Source: G965207345 sp965207345 (GTDB taxonomy: Bacteria; Pseudomonadota; Gammaproteobacteria; PS1; Pseudothioglobaceae). From it: a DNA stretch of 64,000 nt. A program made the position numbers and the translations under genes. Location: positions 62,001 through 126,000 of the forward strand of contig OZ242280.1 in the NCBI GenBank assembly GCA_965207345.1, in the 5' to 3' direction. Of this stretch, positions 47,960 through 56,518 are shown piece by piece; positions within the stretch are counted from its first letter, which is position 1, and each line of letters opens with the position of its first letter. The notes beneath the pieces are model-generated. The model was not told the origin of the DNA. It did no database searches and saw only the letters and a list, made by a program, of their open reading frames with translations.

Positions 47960-49537
47960 ATGCAAAATTTGATAACAATAAAAGAAGCAAGTATTTGGGC
48001 AACCAAATATTTAGGGAGAGAAGTAACCACATCAAATATAGCTTATTTGGTGCAATATGGCAGGGTGCCTAAGAGTAATGAAAATGGAACTGTTATCGTT
48101 AATAAATACCATTTAGAAAAATATTACAAAGAACACTACGAAACCAAAGAAGATAAATGGAAGGATAAATTAGGAAGCGACTTAAATTGGAAATTGTCAT
48201 TTTCACAATATAAAGAGTCTGAAACGACAAAACATGTGCATCGGTTGCACCCGTATAAAGGAAAGTTTATTCCTCAGTTAGTAGAATATTTTTTGGATTC
48301 ACATACTGATGAATTTAAGAAGAAAACATTTTTTAAGAAGGGAGATACTATCTTGGATCCTTTTTGCGGGAGTGGGACGACACTTGTGCAAGCAAATGAA
48401 CTTGGTTTAAACTCTGTGGGTATTGATATCTCGTCCTTTAATGCGTTTATAAGCAATACAAAAATTGGCTGTTATGATATCAGTGATGTCAGAAAAACAG
48501 CACTACTGATTACCAACAGGCTGAAAGCATTCCAAGAGAAACGAAACAATGCATCTTTTGAACAAGTATTATTAGATGAACTGAAAATATTCAACAACAA
48601 ATTTTTTCCATCGCCAGAATTTAAATACAAAGTCTGGCAAAAAGAAATTGACGAAAAAAGATATGGAAAAGAAAAGAGTGATCAATTTCTAATCATTTAT
48701 AACAATCTGATTGCCAAATATAATATTGAACTGAATCAAAGCAGGAACAATACATTTTTAGATGTATGGCTTTTAAAGGAGGTTAGGGACGAGGTTGAAT
48801 TTGTTTTAAGTGAAGTCAAATCAATAGGCAACAAAGAAACAAAAAAACTACTCTCTTTAATATTAAGCAGAACTATTAGGTCATGTAGAGCCACAACCCA
48901 CGCTGATTTAGGGACACTAAAAAAACCAGTAACCACAACATATTACTGTAAAAAACACGGTAAGGTATGCAAGCCGCTATTTTCTATTTTAAGTTGGTGG
49001 AAAAGATATTCTCAAGATACAATCAACAGAGTAGAGCAATTTAATGCACTTAGATTCAACACTTCTCAAAAATGTATAGTCGGAGATAGCAGAAAAATGA
49101 ACATCGCTGACGCGCTAAAGGAAAAATCGCTCAAACTGTCAAAACTGGCGGAAAATAAAAAGATAGATGGTATTTTCTCAAGCCCACCATACGTAGGGCT
49201 AATTGATTATCATGAACAACATGCCTACGCTTATGATTTGTTTGGGTTTGAAAGAAGAGACGAGATGGAAATAGGACCACTATATGGAGGACAAGGCTTA
49301 GAGGCAAAAAAATCTTACATAAAGGGAATATCTGATGTTCTTAATAACTGCAAACAATACTTAAAACCTGATTTTGATATACTCCTCGTGGCAAATGATA
49401 AACATGGTTTGTATCCTAAAATTGCGGAACTTGCAAATATGAAAATTGTTAATGAATACAAAAGACCAGTTTTGAATCGCGTTGAAAAAGGTAGATCAGC
49501 CTATTGTGAAATAATTTTTCACTTAAAGGCAAAGTAA
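47960..49537 (+). CDS. Site-specific DNA methyltransferase (type II)
   Basis: About 525 residues from ATG 47960; a TTG at 47948 adds four. An N-terminal helix-turn-helix-like part (ITIKEASIWATKYLGREVTT) precedes the SAM-binding motif DPFCGSGTTLVQANELGLNS (~residue 133) and IDISSFNAF. The catalytic motif FSSPPYVGLIDYHEQ (~412) is of the SPPY kind usual for N4-cytosine enzymes. Motif order (SAM site before SPPY) and TRM11-like spacing fit methyltransferases paired with TdeIII-type nucleases. The endonuclease gene starts 3 bases after its stop, so it protects against that enzyme. Confidence 0.88.
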   Translation: MQNLITIKEASIWATKYLGREVTTSNIAYLVQYGRVPKSNENGTVIVNKYHLEKYYKEHYETKEDKWKDKLGSDLNWKLSFSQYKESETTKHVHRLHPYKGKFIPQLVEYFLDSHTDEFKKKTFFKKGDTILDPFCGSGTTLVQANELGLNSVGIDISSFNAFISNTKIGCYDISDVRKTALLITNRLKAFQEKRNNASFEQVLLDELKIFNNKFFPSPEFKYKVWQKEIDEKRYGKEKSDQFLIIYNNLIAKYNIELNQSRNNTFLDVWLLKEVRDEVEFVLSEVKSIGNKETKKLLSLILSRTIRSCRATTHADLGTLKKPVTTTYYCKKHGKVCKPLFSILSWWKRYSQDTINRVEQFNALRFNTSQKCIVGDSRKMNIADALKEKSLKLSKLAENKKIDGIFSSPPYVGLIDYHEQHAYAYDLFGFERRDEMEIGPLYGGQGLEAKKSYIKGISDVLNNCKQYLKPDFDILLVANDKHGLYPKIAELANMKIVNEYKRPVLNRVEKGRSAYCEIIFHLKAK

Positions 49538-49539
49538 CA

Positions 49540-50337
49540 GTGAGCCTATCCAAAAAACAAATAATTTCAATAGAAAATACTATTAAAAGGTGTTTAAGAA
49601 ATAAATTTGAATCATATAGCCAAGAAACGAAAGTAATGCCGTTTCATAAAAGACTGCTGGGCAAGGACAGACTCGCTCTTTTTTCATTTATACATTCCCT
49701 TAATACAACTTTTGGCACATCAATTTTTGAGCCTGTTGCAGTTTCATTGGCATCAAGTAAATTTAAGGTTGTAGAATCTCACAAAAGATCAGGCACACAA
49801 ATTAGTGCTGATGCGCATCGTGAAATTCAAAACATTATGGATGAGTTAACGGCGGCAAACAAAGAACCTGATAAAGAAAGCGAAATCTCAAGAATTAGAA
49901 GAGTTTGTCAACAAGGAAAAATAGCAACCGTTAAACCGACTTTGGTAGATGTTTATCTTGAAAGTGATCAGAGTGAAATATACCTTTTTGATATAAAAAC
50001 CGCTAAGCCGAATAGAGGTAATTTTAAGGAATACAAGCGAACGCTTTTAGAATGGTCGGCAACTGTTCTATCTGAAAATCCACAAGCAAAAATTAATACA
50101 CTCATTGCGATTCCATACAATCCGTATGCACCAAAACCATACAGTCGATGGACAATGGCTGGGATGCTTGATTTAAAAAAAGAATTGATGGTAGCCGAAG
50201 AGTTTTGGAATTTCCTAGGTGGTGAGGGTTCTTATGAGGATTTGCTGAATTGTTTTGAGCGTGTAGGAATTGAAATGCGGGATGAAATTGATGAATATTT
50301 TGCAAAGTTTAATATAGGTCAAATTATAAAATCTTGA
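49540..50337 (+). CDS. TdeIII-family type II restriction endonuclease
   Basis: A 265-residue protein starting at GTG 49540. It resembles the TdeIII restriction family: RLALFSFIHSLNTTFGTSIF, SHKRSGTQISADAHREIQNI and the nuclease site TLVDVYLESDQSEIYLFDIK, a PD-(D/E)xK pattern with the first Asp in VDV and the D-I-K as the second acidic/lysine pair. RNPYAPKPYSRW-like IPYNPYAPKPYSRWTM is also conserved. It cuts unmodified DNA at the site protected by the preceding methyltransferase; the recognition sequence cannot be read from the sequence. Both genes are intact. Confidence 0.85.
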   Translation: MSLSKKQIISIENTIKRCLRNKFESYSQETKVMPFHKRLLGKDRLALFSFIHSLNTTFGTSIFEPVAVSLASSKFKVVESHKRSGTQISADAHREIQNIMDELTAANKEPDKESEISRIRRVCQQGKIATVKPTLVDVYLESDQSEIYLFDIKTAKPNRGNFKEYKRTLLEWSATVLSENPQAKINTLIAIPYNPYAPKPYSRWTMAGMLDLKKELMVAEEFWNFLGGEGSYEDLLNCFERVGIEMRDEIDEYFAKFNIGQIIKS

Positions 50338-50452
50338 CTCTTGTATTGTGCAACCCATTTTTACCCACTCCCTACCGAAATCAATCTTAATCACAAAACG
50401 CGGACGATGTCACTTAATTAATGCAGGGGAAGCTTAAAAAATTAATATTTTA

Positions 50453-52084
50453 TTATTTATTGCTTAGCTCATCCAATAAAACACGAGTATTTTCGCTGTA
50501 ATCTATGGGTACTTCAACAATATGCACACCGCCTTCTTTATAGCAAGCCTCAAGCAAAGGCACAAATTCAGAAACTGATTTAACACTATGTCCTTCTGCT
50601 CGGTAACTCTTGGCGTATTGAACAAAGTCAGGATTATTATATTCCAAGCCAAAATCCACTAAATTCTGGGCACGCTGCTTCCAGCGAATCATACCATAAG
50701 CATCATCTCTGATAATCAGCACTACTAAATCAAGATTAAGGCGCACTGCGGTTTCTACCTCTTGCGAATTCATCATGAAGCCACCATCACCACACACTGC
50801 CATGACTTGCCGTTTTGGATACATAAGTGCACACGCTATCGCAGATGGTAAGCCTGCACCCATCGTTGCTAGGGCATTATCTAAGAGCACAGTATTTGGT
50901 TCATAAGCATGATAATGACGTGCAAACCAAATTTTATACATTCCATTGTCAAGTGCAATAATTGCATTTTTATTCAGGACACTGCGCACATCTGAGACAA
51001 TTCTTTGTGGCAACATCGGAAAAGCATTATCTTTATCAGCATTATGGATAGCATACTTAATGCGCTCTCTAATCGCCATAAAAGTTTCTAAATGATTATT
51101 TTGATTAGCACCTAGCCTTTGTGTTAAACGCTCAACTGCATTTGCAATATCACCTACAACTTCAATTTGCGGAAAATAAACCTCATCAATATCTGCAATT
51201 TTAAAATTAATATGAATGACTTGCTGTCCGCCATGTTTCATAAAAAATGGCGGTTTTTCCACAACATCGTGACCAATATTGATAATTAAATCAGAAAGTT
51301 CAACCGCCTCGTGCAAGTAATCGCCAGAAGAAAGCGCAGCTGTACCTAAAAAAAGTGGATGCTTACCACTGATTACACCTTTACCCATTTGCGTATTAAA
51401 AAATGGAATACCTGTTTTATCAACAAAATCGGTAAGTGGTTTAACAATCACTTTACGATTAGCCCCAGCACCCACCAAAACAATTGGCTTTTGTGCACTC
51501 ATAATTGCCTCAGCAGCACGATTAATTGCACCATCGTCAGCAAGTGGACGACGCACAGGATAAATTGGAAAAATATTAACCTCAGTTGCGACCTCCCTAG
51601 CAATATCTTCAGGTAATTCTAAATGCACTGCCCCGGGGCGCTCTTTCTCTGCTACCCTAAATACTTCTCGCACTAGAGATGGAATTGTATTTGCATTGAC
51701 AATTTGCTTAGTCATTTTGGTAAGTGGTTCCATCATACGCACAATATCGACGATTTGAAATTTACCTTGCTTACTCTCCAAAATTGGCTTTTGTCCGGTA
51801 ATCATAAGTAGGGGCATCGCTCCTAATTGCGCATAAGCAGCACTAGTTACAAAATTTGTAGCCCCTGGTCCTAAGGTCGCTAGACACACACCTGTTTTAC
51901 CTGTCAATCGCCCATAAGTTGCTGCCATAAACGCTGCTGATTGTTCGTGGCGCGTTAAAATAAGTTTAATTTTTGAAGTACGAAGAGAGTCTAAAAAATC
52001 TAAATTCTCCTCGCCTGGAATACCAAAAATATACTCAACTCCTTCATTTTCTAGAGCTTTTATAAATAAATCTGATGCTTTCAT
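50453..52084 (-). CDS. Acetolactate synthase, large subunit type
   Basis: A 543-residue thiamine-diphosphate enzyme. The catalytic Glu lies in LTRHEQSAAFMAATYGRLTG. GDGGFMMNSQEVETAVRLNL is the ThDP/Mg motif, and the N-terminal GIPGEENLDFLDSLR is usual for AlsS/IlvB-like enzymes. It would condense two pyruvates to acetolactate. No small regulatory subunit (ilvH) is adjacent, so it may be of the catabolic or a side type. Its ATG overlaps the stop of the FMN glutamate-synthase-like gene (ATGA), implying coupled expression. Confidence 0.85.
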   Translation of the reverse strand: MKASDLFIKALENEGVEYIFGIPGEENLDFLDSLRTSKIKLILTRHEQSAAFMAATYGRLTGKTGVCLATLGPGATNFVTSAAYAQLGAMPLLMITGQKPILESKQGKFQIVDIVRMMEPLTKMTKQIVNANTIPSLVREVFRVAEKERPGAVHLELPEDIAREVATEVNIFPIYPVRRPLADDGAINRAAEAIMSAQKPIVLVGAGANRKVIVKPLTDFVDKTGIPFFNTQMGKGVISGKHPLFLGTAALSSGDYLHEAVELSDLIINIGHDVVEKPPFFMKHGGQQVIHINFKIADIDEVYFPQIEVVGDIANAVERLTQRLGANQNNHLETFMAIRERIKYAIHNADKDNAFPMLPQRIVSDVRSVLNKNAIIALDNGMYKIWFARHYHAYEPNTVLLDNALATMGAGLPSAIACALMYPKRQVMAVCGDGGFMMNSQEVETAVRLNLDLVVLIIRDDAYGMIRWKQRAQNLVDFGLEYNNPDFVQYAKSYRAEGHSVKSVSEFVPLLEACYKEGGVHIVEVPIDYSENTRVLLDELSNK

Positions 52085-53595
52085 TTTGTATCTCCCGTAG
52101 CTGGATAAAGTTCCTCCATAATAATAGATCTACCACTATTTTGCACGATCCTAACATGTGAGCGATTTAATTCTCTCGGCTCTTTAACACCACAAGAATG
52201 TGCGATGACTTCTACAGCATCGGTCATGTTATGTACATAATTCGCTACTTTCACGGCTTTATCTTTTGGATTTAGACCTTTTTGTAGACGCTTATTATGT
52301 GTGGTAATCCCAGTAGGACAAGTATTTTTATTGCATTTAAGTGCTTGAATACATCCAAGCGAAAACATAAAACCACGCGCTGAATTAACAAAATCTGCAC
52401 CTGCACAGATTGCCCACGCAACTCCAGAAGGAGTGATGAGTTTTCCTGAGGTAATCACTTTGATACGCTTTCTTAAATTATATTGCATTAATTTATCAAT
52501 CAAAAGCGGCAATGTCTCGTGAATGGGCAAGCCCACATTATCCATCAGCGACATCGGTGCTGCACCTGTACCGCCATCACCACTATCAAGTGTAATAAAA
52601 TCAGGTGCACTCGCCTCTCCTCTTTTATTAATTTCTTTAAATAAATCATCAAGCCAGTCCATACCACCTATCACAGATTTAAACCCTGTCGGTTTACCGC
52701 TAATTTTACGCACGCGTGCTATCATATCCAGTAAGTTACTAGCACTACTAACCTCAATATGACGATTAGGAGAAATTGAATCCTCACCTACTTTAATGCC
52801 CCTAATCTCGGCTATTGTCTCAGTTACTTTACCGCCTGGTAAAATACCGCCTTTGCCAGGCTTAGCGCCTTGAGACATTTTAATTTCAAACATTTTAACT
52901 TGCTTGTGTGCTACTATTTTTTTTAATTTTTCCTCACTCATCGTGCCATCTAAATTACGCACACCATATTTTGCTGTGCCAATCTGGAAGACTAAATCTG
53001 CCCCACCTTCTAAGTGATAAGAAGATAATCCGCCTTCGCCTGTGTTATACCAGCAGCCTGCCATTCTTGCACCATTAGAAAGTGCTAAAACTGCCGGCTT
53101 AGAAATAGCACCAAAACTCATAGCAGAAATATTAAACAAAGATTTAGCAACATAGGGATGTTTGCAAAAACCTTCACCAATGCTGATAGGACGCGTCTCC
53201 ACCGAATCTTTATCTAGCGTTGGAAACGGACAATTAGCAAAAATAACAGTACCTACCGGACTTAGGTTTTTCGTAGAACCAAAAGCAACTGTCATATCTT
53301 TGTCACTAGCTGCACGGTGCACCCATCCACGCTCAGCGCGATTAAATGGCATCTCTTCGCGATCCATCGCAAAAAAGTACTGACGAAAAAACTCGCCTAA
53401 ACTGCTTAAAATATCACGAAAATGTCCAATTACTGGATAATTATGTAAAATAGCATTTTTTCTTTGGGTAATATCTAAAACAAATACAGCTAAAATAACC
53501 AGCATTGTCAAGCCGATAACAAAAATAAACAAAGTGACCATTGCTTCTAATACAGGCAAACTCCAGCTTAAAACTGTAACAACACTTTCTTGCAT
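52081..53595 (-). CDS. FMN-binding glutamate synthase-like protein
   Basis: A 504-residue protein with an N-terminal membrane helix (TLFIFVIGLTMLVILAVFVL) followed by the synthase domain of GltB alone, without the amidotransferase part. FMN-site blocks are TLDSGDGGTGAAPMSLMDN and VITSGKLITPSGVAWAICAG; the Fe-S cysteines lie in LKCNKNTCPTGITTHNKRLQ. Family members occur in many bacteria with unclear substrates; membrane attachment suggests electron input from a membrane donor. Coupled to the acetolactate synthase gene downstream. Confidence 0.85.
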   Translation of the reverse strand: MQESVVTVLSWSLPVLEAMVTLFIFVIGLTMLVILAVFVLDITQRKNAILHNYPVIGHFRDILSSLGEFFRQYFFAMDREEMPFNRAERGWVHRAASDKDMTVAFGSTKNLSPVGTVIFANCPFPTLDKDSVETRPISIGEGFCKHPYVAKSLFNISAMSFGAISKPAVLALSNGARMAGCWYNTGEGGLSSYHLEGGADLVFQIGTAKYGVRNLDGTMSEEKLKKIVAHKQVKMFEIKMSQGAKPGKGGILPGGKVTETIAEIRGIKVGEDSISPNRHIEVSSASNLLDMIARVRKISGKPTGFKSVIGGMDWLDDLFKEINKRGEASAPDFITLDSGDGGTGAAPMSLMDNVGLPIHETLPLLIDKLMQYNLRKRIKVITSGKLITPSGVAWAICAGADFVNSARGFMFSLGCIQALKCNKNTCPTGITTHNKRLQKGLNPKDKAVKVANYVHNMTDAVEVIAHSCGVKEPRELNRSHVRIVQNSGRSIIMEELYPATGDTK

Positions 53596-53680
53596 TAACT
53601 ACCCTCCTTTGATAAACTGCTATTTATTTAACCCTTACTATTATTTTAATTTAAGCCAATTGTATAGCAAATAAAAAAAT

Positions 53681-54124
53681 TTAAACGCAATACTTTTTGC
53701 AAATCACAGTATCTAGCGCAATTCTTCCCTGCCCATAAAGCACAATAACAAGCAACATCAACCCCCACAATTTATGATCTAAGAAACCACCCGCCCAAAT
53801 AGCAGGATAAGAATAAACCGCTATAGCATTAAAAATAAATAAACTAAAAGCACTTCCGCGCGTTGCTAAGCCAAATGCTAACAATATGGGCAAAAATAAC
53901 TCGCTCGCTGTGCCTAAAATTGCTGCAAGCTCAAAAGAAATAAAAGGCACTTGATATTCGCTTTCAAAAAGATAAAGTGTACTATCCCACGTTGTTAATT
54001 TTAAATAGCCTGATTTGAAAAATACCCATGCTACATATACACGAATAAGTAATAAAAATATATCATTACCGTATTTTTTAAGTGTATCAAAAAAACCGTT
54101 ATAATACATAAAAAGTATGCTCAT
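53681..54124 (-). CDS. DoxX family membrane protein
   Basis: A 147-residue, four-helix inner-membrane protein. It has the DoxX pattern LLLIRVYVAWVFFKSGYLKL, then AAILGTASELFLPILLAFGL and LDHKLWGLMLLVIVLYGQGR. DoxX proteins are regularly the last gene of bufferin (DUF2282-DUF692-DUF2063) operons, which matches the genes upstream here. Its function there is unknown; a redox or metal role is suspected. Confidence 0.85.
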   Translation of the reverse strand: MSILFMYYNGFFDTLKKYGNDIFLLLIRVYVAWVFFKSGYLKLTTWDSTLYLFESEYQVPFISFELAAILGTASELFLPILLAFGLATRGSAFSLFIFNAIAVYSYPAIWAGGFLDHKLWGLMLLVIVLYGQGRIALDTVICKKYCV

Positions 54125-54367
54125 ATCTCCCCTCCTATGCTCGTTTTATAAAACCAGTTAGAGTTATTATAACGGCTAAACTATATTTTAATGATAAATA
54201 TTTATATAAGGAGAACGGCAATTTTTTTGTGATAAAAAACATAAAATAGACAAAAGATAAAAACATAAAACATTTTTATCGCCAAAGCTTATTATGTTTT
54301 AAATAAAAACTAATCTTAGGCATCAGTATTTTTCAATCTAATTTATACATAAATTAGTTTTTCACCT

Positions 54368-55078
54368 TTAAACGCTACTGTCTTTTTGCATTTTGACTAA
54401 AATATCATAATCTTGTGCTAACAAAGACATCACATACACTACATTTTGATATTTATAAAATAAAACATAGTCTCCGCCTGCATCTAAATTAAGTGGTTCA
54501 CTATTTTTATCTAATCGCCAAATCGCAAGTACTGGATAACGAGAATGAAATAAATAAATGTCCTTGAGTGCATTTTTAATAGTTTGATAGTTTGACATTT
54601 GATAAGGTAGGTTAATATTCACGCAACCGCTTTGATACTTTAGATGACTATCTTGGCTAAAATGCACTTTGAGTTTGCTAAAATCAAAAACACTTTCTTT
54701 TGCGCTGTGATAGCACAGTTCATAATAGTGCTCTAATTTTGCCACGTCAACCAAATATGGTAAATTTTTACAAGCGGGCATTTGACGTATAAAATCAGAA
54801 AATTCATCGCCATAATGTTGCAAATAAGCTTCTTTAGGTGGATGGGAGAAAATATATTCTCTAGCAATATAATTAAAAAAGTCCTTCCCCACCAGACGCA
54901 AAATAGTAGCGTAACTTGCTTCTAAAGTATTAGTTAACGTGTGCAAATGATTGTTGTGATAAATGCTCATTAATTGATGAGCATTAAAACCCAAACTATT
55001 TTTATAATAACCTACGCGGCTTTTCACATCAACAGTTAAAACATCTTTTGCAAATGTTTCTTGTAATAATTTAAGCAT
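54368..55078 (-). CDS. DUF2063 protein, partner of MNIO enzyme (BufC type)
   Basis: A 236-residue protein. The N-terminal third has the DUF2063 pattern RVGYYKNSLGFNAHQLMSIY and LEASYATILRLVGKDFFNYI. HPPKEAYLQHYGDEFSDFIR and LPYLVDVAKLEHYYELCYHS are also typical. DUF2063 proteins bind the precursor and deliver it to the DUF692 enzyme. In normal operons this gene directly follows DUF692; here 1.9 kb with four opposite-strand genes intervene. Confidence 0.88.
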   Translation of the reverse strand: MLKLLQETFAKDVLTVDVKSRVGYYKNSLGFNAHQLMSIYHNNHLHTLTNTLEASYATILRLVGKDFFNYIAREYIFSHPPKEAYLQHYGDEFSDFIRQMPACKNLPYLVDVAKLEHYYELCYHSAKESVFDFSKLKVHFSQDSHLKYQSGCVNINLPYQMSNYQTIKNALKDIYLFHSRYPVLAIWRLDKNSEPLNLDAGGDYVLFYKYQNVVYVMSLLAQDYDILVKMQKDSSV

Positions 55079-55444
55079 ACTAATCCCTCAAAATATTTAT
55101 TTCAAAAAACAAAATATCAACTTTAACTAAGATGCTCATTTTAACTACAGACACGACTACCACCGATGACAATTATTGAATAATCATTATTTTGTATAGT
55201 TATTGACTTCTAAATAGAGCGTCATCCTTGTTTAAAATAACCATTAAATATACTAAAAAAGGGAATTATATACTTAACTTAATATATACATTGAACCTTT
55301 ATTGCTAATTTCTGCTCTTGGACTTAAAAACAAAAGTGTTAATAGTTAGAATTTATAGAGCTATTAGGGAATTTTAACTTTTTAGATAAAAATTTCTATA
55401 TAATTTAGAAGTAATTTTTATTGATGTTAGTAAAGGAGAAAATT
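55079..55444. promoter_or_regulatory. Divergent intergenic region with NHLP promoter
   Basis: A 366-base gap between bufC (minus) and the first peptide gene (plus). A TATATAAT at 55397-55404 makes a good -10, about 41 bases before the ATG; the -35 is weak. The segment from ~55336 to 55444 is repeated before the third peptide gene at 56046-56154, including the -10 and AAAGGAGAAAATTATG. No terminator or RNA motif was recognised in the rest. Confidence 0.55.
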
Positions 55445-55696
55445 ATGAGCCTTAATTATAAAGACTTAAAAGCTGTGCTTTATGATAAAAAAATGCGTGC
55501 TGAGCTTAAAAAAGATCCAGAAGAGTTTCTTGGTGATGATTCACCATATAAGAAGGCAAAAGAATATAAAGTTATAACTTCTACTAATAAAATTACCTAT
55601 GTTGCTATTCCACATCTTGGTGTGCCACCATTAGAGGAAATATCTGCTGCTGGTAATAGGCCCGTTGCTGATTGCCTTGGAGGTCTATGCTGGTAA
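55445..55696 (+). CDS. NHLP-leader RiPP precursor 1
   Basis: An 83-residue peptide; ATG 55445 is fixed by GGAGAA six bases upstream (an earlier ATG at 55421 overlaps this site and is rejected). The leader has KDLKAVLYDKKMRAELKKDP, then YKVITSTNKITYVAIP and ends EISAAG. This follows the nitrile-hydratase-like leader (NHLP) plan: D..RAEL..DP, then V.....TYV.IP, then a helix ending in a Gly cleavage site. The core that would remain is NRPVADCLGGLCW, 13 residues with two Cys and no Ser/Thr. Encoded between bufB and bufC on the opposite strand. The NHLP assignment is from pattern, not a search. Confidence 0.6.
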   Translation: MSLNYKDLKAVLYDKKMRAELKKDPEEFLGDDSPYKKAKEYKVITSTNKITYVAIPHLGVPPLEEISAAGNRPVADCLGGLCW

Positions 55697-55742
55697 AAGA
55701 ACCTTATGGTTGTTTGTGTTTATATTAGCAAAGGAGGAAAAC

Positions 55743-56045
55743 ATGAATTTTAGTTATAAAGAGTTAAGCACTGGGCTTTATGATAAAAAAATGCGTGCTG
55801 AGCTTAGAAAGAACCCAAAAGAGTTTCTTAGTGATGATTCACCATTTAAAAACGCACAGAAGTATAAAGTTATAACCTCTAAAAAAGAAGTTACTTATAT
55901 TCCGATACCACATCACACCACGTTGCCATTATCAAAAATAACTGCTGGTGAGCATAGTCTTACTAATACTGGCACTCTTTCTTCTGGCACTTCAACATCT
56001 TCTACTATGAGCACTCAGGCAACTCGAGGAACTCAAAACAAGTAA
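55743..56045 (+). CDS. NHLP-leader RiPP precursor 2
   Basis: A 100-residue peptide; ATG 55743 follows AAAGGAGG. The leader KELSTGLYDKKMRAELRKNP ... YKVITSKKEVTYIPIP ... KITAG is homologous to the other three. The core, EHSLTNTGTLSSGTSTSSTM followed by STQATRGTQNK, is 31 residues with about 18 Ser/Thr and no Cys, so thioether rings could not form on it by itself. It lies 46 bases after gene 1 without its own promoter and is probably cotranscribed with it. Confidence 0.6.
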   Translation: MNFSYKELSTGLYDKKMRAELRKNPKEFLSDDSPFKNAQKYKVITSKKEVTYIPIPHHTTLPLSKITAGEHSLTNTGTLSSGTSTSSTMSTQATRGTQNK

Positions 56046-56154
56046 ATAGTGTCAATAGTTAGGATGTATAGAACTATAAGAAATTTTAACTTTCGGATAA
56101 ATATCTCTATATAATTAAAGGTGATTTTTATTGATATTTACAAAGGAGAAAATT
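56046..56154 (+). promoter_or_regulatory. Second copy of the NHLP promoter region
   Basis: About 109 bases that parallel 55336-55444: CAATAGTTAGGATGTATAGA, AAATTTTAACTTT, a -10 TATAAT at 56110-56115, TTTTTATTGATATTTACAAAG, then the ribosome site GGAGAA. Duplication of leader gene plus promoter explains it. It implies two transcription units, genes 1-2 and genes 3-4. Confidence 0.6.
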
Positions 56155-56478
56155 ATGACTCTTAGCCATAAAGAATTAAATGCTGTACTTCACGATAAAA
56201 AGGTGCGTGCTGAGCTTAGAAAAGATCCAAAGGGAGTTCTTGGTGATGATTCACCATTTAAAGATGTAGAGGAATGTGAAGTTATAACTTCCACTAAAGA
56301 GGTTACTTATGTTGCCATTCCACATCTTGATACGCTGCCATTAGAGGGTATCGCTGCTGGTATTAGTAAATCTGCTCAATCAATAAAGAATGCCCCTAAG
56401 GGTTTAAGTACTGTTTCTACCATATTTACATGTTTTGGTAGCGCAAGCAGTGGGGGAGGTCAAAGTCATAAAGGTTAA
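56155..56478 (+). CDS. NHLP-leader RiPP precursor 3
   Basis: A 107-residue peptide; ATG 56155 follows AAAGGAGAA. The leader KELNAVLHDKKVRAELRKDP ... EVITSTKEVTYVAIP ... EGIAAG is nearly identical to that of gene 4. The core, ISKSAQSIKNAPKGLSTVST followed by IFTCFGSASSGGGQSHKG, has one Cys, several Ser/Thr and a Gly-rich end. It shares PKGLSTVST and ASSGGGQ with gene 4, so the two are recent duplicates with diverging centres. Confidence 0.6.
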   Translation: MTLSHKELNAVLHDKKVRAELRKDPKGVLGDDSPFKDVEECEVITSTKEVTYVAIPHLDTLPLEGIAAGISKSAQSIKNAPKGLSTVSTIFTCFGSASSGGGQSHKG

Positions 56479-56518
56479 AATGTTGTGGTTTTTATTGATA
56501 TTTACAAAGGAGAAAATT

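Noticed and set aside
55421..55444. Earlier ATG for the first precursor peptide (adds MMLVKEKI).
   Set aside because: It would place the ribosome site GGAGAA inside the coding region; the other three genes start right after the same site.
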